Shown here piece after piece: positions 61,573-64,000 of a stretch of 64,000 nt of DNA. Under the pieces are notes generated by a model. It was not told where the DNA came from. It worked only from the letters and a program-made list of their open reading frames with translations, and searched no databases. The position numbers and the translations under genes are program-made. Position 1 is the first letter of the stretch; each line of letters starts with the position of its first letter. This stretch comes from Athripsodes cinereus (taxonomy: Eukaryota; Arthropoda; Insecta; Trichoptera; Leptoceridae), in the NCBI GenBank assembly GCA_947579605.1, contig OX388312.1, positions 744,001-808,000 of the forward strand, in the 5' to 3' direction.

Positions 61573-61984
61573 ACGGGCTGTTTCACCACCTCTGGATAAA
61601 GTTCTAGATAACTATCCTTAGGATAAATTTATCTACAAGATAAACTGAAGCGAGCGTTTCACCACCCACAGATTTCTTACGGATTGTTACCCGCCAGATA
61701 GCAGTGGCAACGTTGTAATTTCATGCGTTTGTATGGCGTTTGTTGCATGAATGTATGCACGTAGGTAGGAATATAGTGCGTTGCCTAGGAATATATCTAG
61801 GCAACACACATGTAAACAAATTTTGACAGTTTAAAACTATCTAAGACTTATCCGCCGGATAACTTATCTAGAACTTTATCTATAGGATAGCGCAGAGTCG
61901 TGAATCGCATTTTTCGTTTTATCCGTTAGATTTGTGTTGGATTGGCTATCCGGCACTTTATCCAGAGGTGGTGAAACAGCCCGT
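61573..61984. mobile_element. TA-flanked MITE
   Basis: The left ACGGGCTGTTTCACCACCTC then TGGATAAAGT is matched exactly by the complement of the right end, and TA flanks both sides (61571-61572 and 61985-61986). AGATAA/TTATCC words recur inside. Non-coding. Confidence 0.85.
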
Positions 61985-62044
61985 TAATCAATTAATAATA
62001 TACCAGCCCCCTTTTATGTGATTCTATTTTATTTTTTAAACTTC

Positions 62045-62180
62045 AAACTGGGGTCCGTGGTTCGATCTCAGGTGCCAGCAAACTCCCCTTTCACGACACA
62101 AGCTTTTAGCTTACTGTGAAAGGTGTATAAGGTTGTACTTGGGTTTGTAACAAAACCCAGATATATCTTTTTTTTTAAAA
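62045..62180 (+). mobile_element. SINE family 1, near-complete copy
   Basis: The B-box region GTGGTTCGATCTCAGGTGCC leads into the family body and tail (AAGCTTTTAGC, GTGAAAGGTGTATAAGG, CCCAGATATATCTTTTTTT). The A-box head is missing. Confidence 0.75.
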
Positions 62181-62863
62181 ATAAACTATCAGCTTTTTGT
62201 TCAAGTATCATTTTAATGCAGCCAACTACATGTCAAAAAAGATCTCCGGACATTACATTTTTCATATAAATTTTGCTGCGTGTCCGCTGTTACAGTTGAA
62301 ATATTAATCCGAGTATGATATTATTGTTGACCTATATTATATTGTATAGGTGTATATTAATAGGTGGCGCTATCAATACATATAGTTAATGAGGTACAAT
62401 GCGATGCACGTATGTACTGTACGTATTTATTACACCAAGGGCTAAGTGCCCACTTGAACTTTATGTAGTGGAACTACGTATGGGTGATAAAATATTAACT
62501 AATACTATTAATACTAACCACATACATTGTGTTCTGATTCATCATAATAATCTCAATTATGTACTGTATACCATAATTATCTACTGTATACCATAATTAT
62601 ATACTGTATACTATAATTATGAACTCAATGCTACAACTAGACATCTCAAATTTTGGTGGTTTTTGAGTTATGTGTTCCCGATGTTCACCTTTAATATTTG
62701 AGTAATTACTATATTACTACACTATACTATACACTCACGAGAGAACGGAACGCCATATAGATCTATTCTTACATAGGCACTTCTTATTTTACTACAATTT
62801 TAATTTTATTACAATTTTAATTTATTAATTGAGTTGATGTTATTTTTGTAAAATTCCATTATA

Positions 62864-63008
62864 TTTGATATAACGAAAACAAAATTGTTTTTAGTTTATT
62901 AGATCAGTTACCAGGTTTGACAATGACCTCATAAGTGGAGAGCCTGGTTACTGATCTAATAAATAAAACATAGTAAAACAAAAACAATTTTGTTTTCGTT
63001 ATATCAAA
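62864..63008. repeat. hairpin-forming inverted repeat
   Basis: TTTGATATAACGAAAACAAA with ATTGTTTTT and TTATTAGATCAG.TACCAGG pairs with its complement on the right. The right arm has about 12 extra bases. The loop is about 30 bases. It ends two bases before the long palindrome starts. Confidence 0.78.
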
Positions 63009-63010
63009 TA

Positions 63011-63358
63011 CATATTTTGAACTACTACAGATTAATCATTCCAACTGATCACACTCATCCATAGTCAACCTATTTGAATAGGTATTAACTAGGTAGGTAT
63101 GTTGTATATGATACACATACATATGTGAACTTCCTTAAGGAGTGCACAACACCGAGTTTCGATGCTTATGAATCGACTTAACCAAGCCTAAGTCGATTCA
63201 TAAGCGTCGAAACTCGGTGTTGTGCACTCCTTAAGGAAGTTCACATATGTATGTGTATCATATACAACATACCTACCTAGTTAATACCTATTCAAATAGG
63301 TTGACTATGGATGAGTGTGATCAGTTGGAATGATTAATCTGTAGTAGTTCAAAATATG
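63011..63358. repeat. 348-bp near-perfect palindrome
   Basis: Arms 63011-63180 and 63189-63358 are exact inverted copies apart from one mismatch near the centre (GATGC against the complement GACGC), with an 8-base spacer ACCAAGCC. Each arm contains the complete loop sequence of the shorter relative at 59134. It has no open frame of note. A transcript would form a long hairpin RNA. Confidence 0.92.
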
Positions 63359-64000
63359 TTTGACATCTACACTTCTAGTAAGTAAAAAATCCAGTCCCCG
63401 ACATCCAATTGTGTCAAAAATTCATAACATAAATATATATCAAATACAATTTTAATTTTATTATCACTAGAATGCGATGTCTTCCAACTAACCTAAAGGT
63501 TACTGTAAAACTTAGGGAAAAGAGTGAGAGATCTATTCTTTATTGGGGACTCTCAAACATTATACTTAATAATAATAATACTAGAAGTATATAATATGCT
63601 CACCACATGTAGATTATATTTATTAGCGCAGATTATAATTTATTAGCGTATCTATTTAGTTTGTTTGTACGTACCAACGTATATACATAATATATTGAGT
63701 TGGCTTTGTTGTTATCATTATTCATTATTATCAGTTGATCCTGGTTAATTTTACTAAGTATTTACCTGACGTAGACGTATTATTATAATAATTCATTATT
63801 TACCTGCCGTCACTGACAAACTCTATGATTATCCACACACTCTACATACCAGTGGTGTGCTTTCCAGACATGTCAAAGAGTACCGCATATCTTGAGATTA
63901 AATACATTATATACATGAAAAGCACCTCATACCTTAAGATTAAAACTATAATGTACAAAAGAAAATATATAAGACTTTACAAATAAATTATTAATTAGTG
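63359..64000. other. right-edge non-coding sequence
   Basis: The first 70 bases are the shared right flank of the palindrome family. At about 63470 lies a dispersed word GCGATGTCTTCCAACTAACC, also near 5125 and 23550. No gene was recognised. Confidence 0.45.

Overview
The window is animal, almost certainly insect, nuclear DNA. The genes have many short exons with GT-AG introns, the non-coding DNA is very AT-rich, and it is packed with transposable-element debris (hAT, pogo-like and mariner DNA elements, fold-back MITEs, tRNA-derived SINEs, non-LTR retrotransposon 3' ends). The style of the SINE and LINE tails suggests a moth or butterfly. That is inference: no species could be assigned.

Layout. 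1-7780: the 5' part of a minus-strand gene with a serine-rich N-terminus and the start of a C2HC zinc finger (best guess MYST acetyltransferase chameau/KAT7). Its remaining exons lie beyond base 1, and the intron at the window edge holds nested hAT and pogo-like elements. 9830-12039: a complete four-exon mitochondrial ribosomal protein mL48 gene (plus). 12662-16164: a complete seven-exon BBS8/TTC8 gene (minus). 17155-29510: a complete 17-exon EF-hand/WD-repeat gene of the WDR49/WDR64/WDY group (plus), divergent from BBS8. 33420-39554: an eight-exon Rab3GAP non-catalytic subunit (minus) with an apparent 2-base frameshift. 42104-43945: an SR splicing factor with RRM, zinc knuckle and RS tail (plus). 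47915-57710 and beyond: the first five exons of an unrecognised plus-strand gene that runs off the right edge. Exon joins were checked by reading phase throughout.

Functional themes. BBS8 is a BBSome subunit, and a near-ideal RFX X-box lies 136 bp upstream of its start, in the interval shared with the EF-hand/WD gene. The mL48 and Rab3GAP2 genes share an identical 17-base promoter-proximal word in the same orientation relative to transcription. The SR-factor gene has a candidate stop-containing cassette exon in its long intron.

Most unusual structure: at 63011-63358 there is a 348-bp palindrome with 170-base arms differing at one position. A shorter relative lies at 59134-59275, and another hairpin abuts the long palindrome on its left. 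No CRISPR array, operon, rRNA gene or functional tRNA gene was seen.
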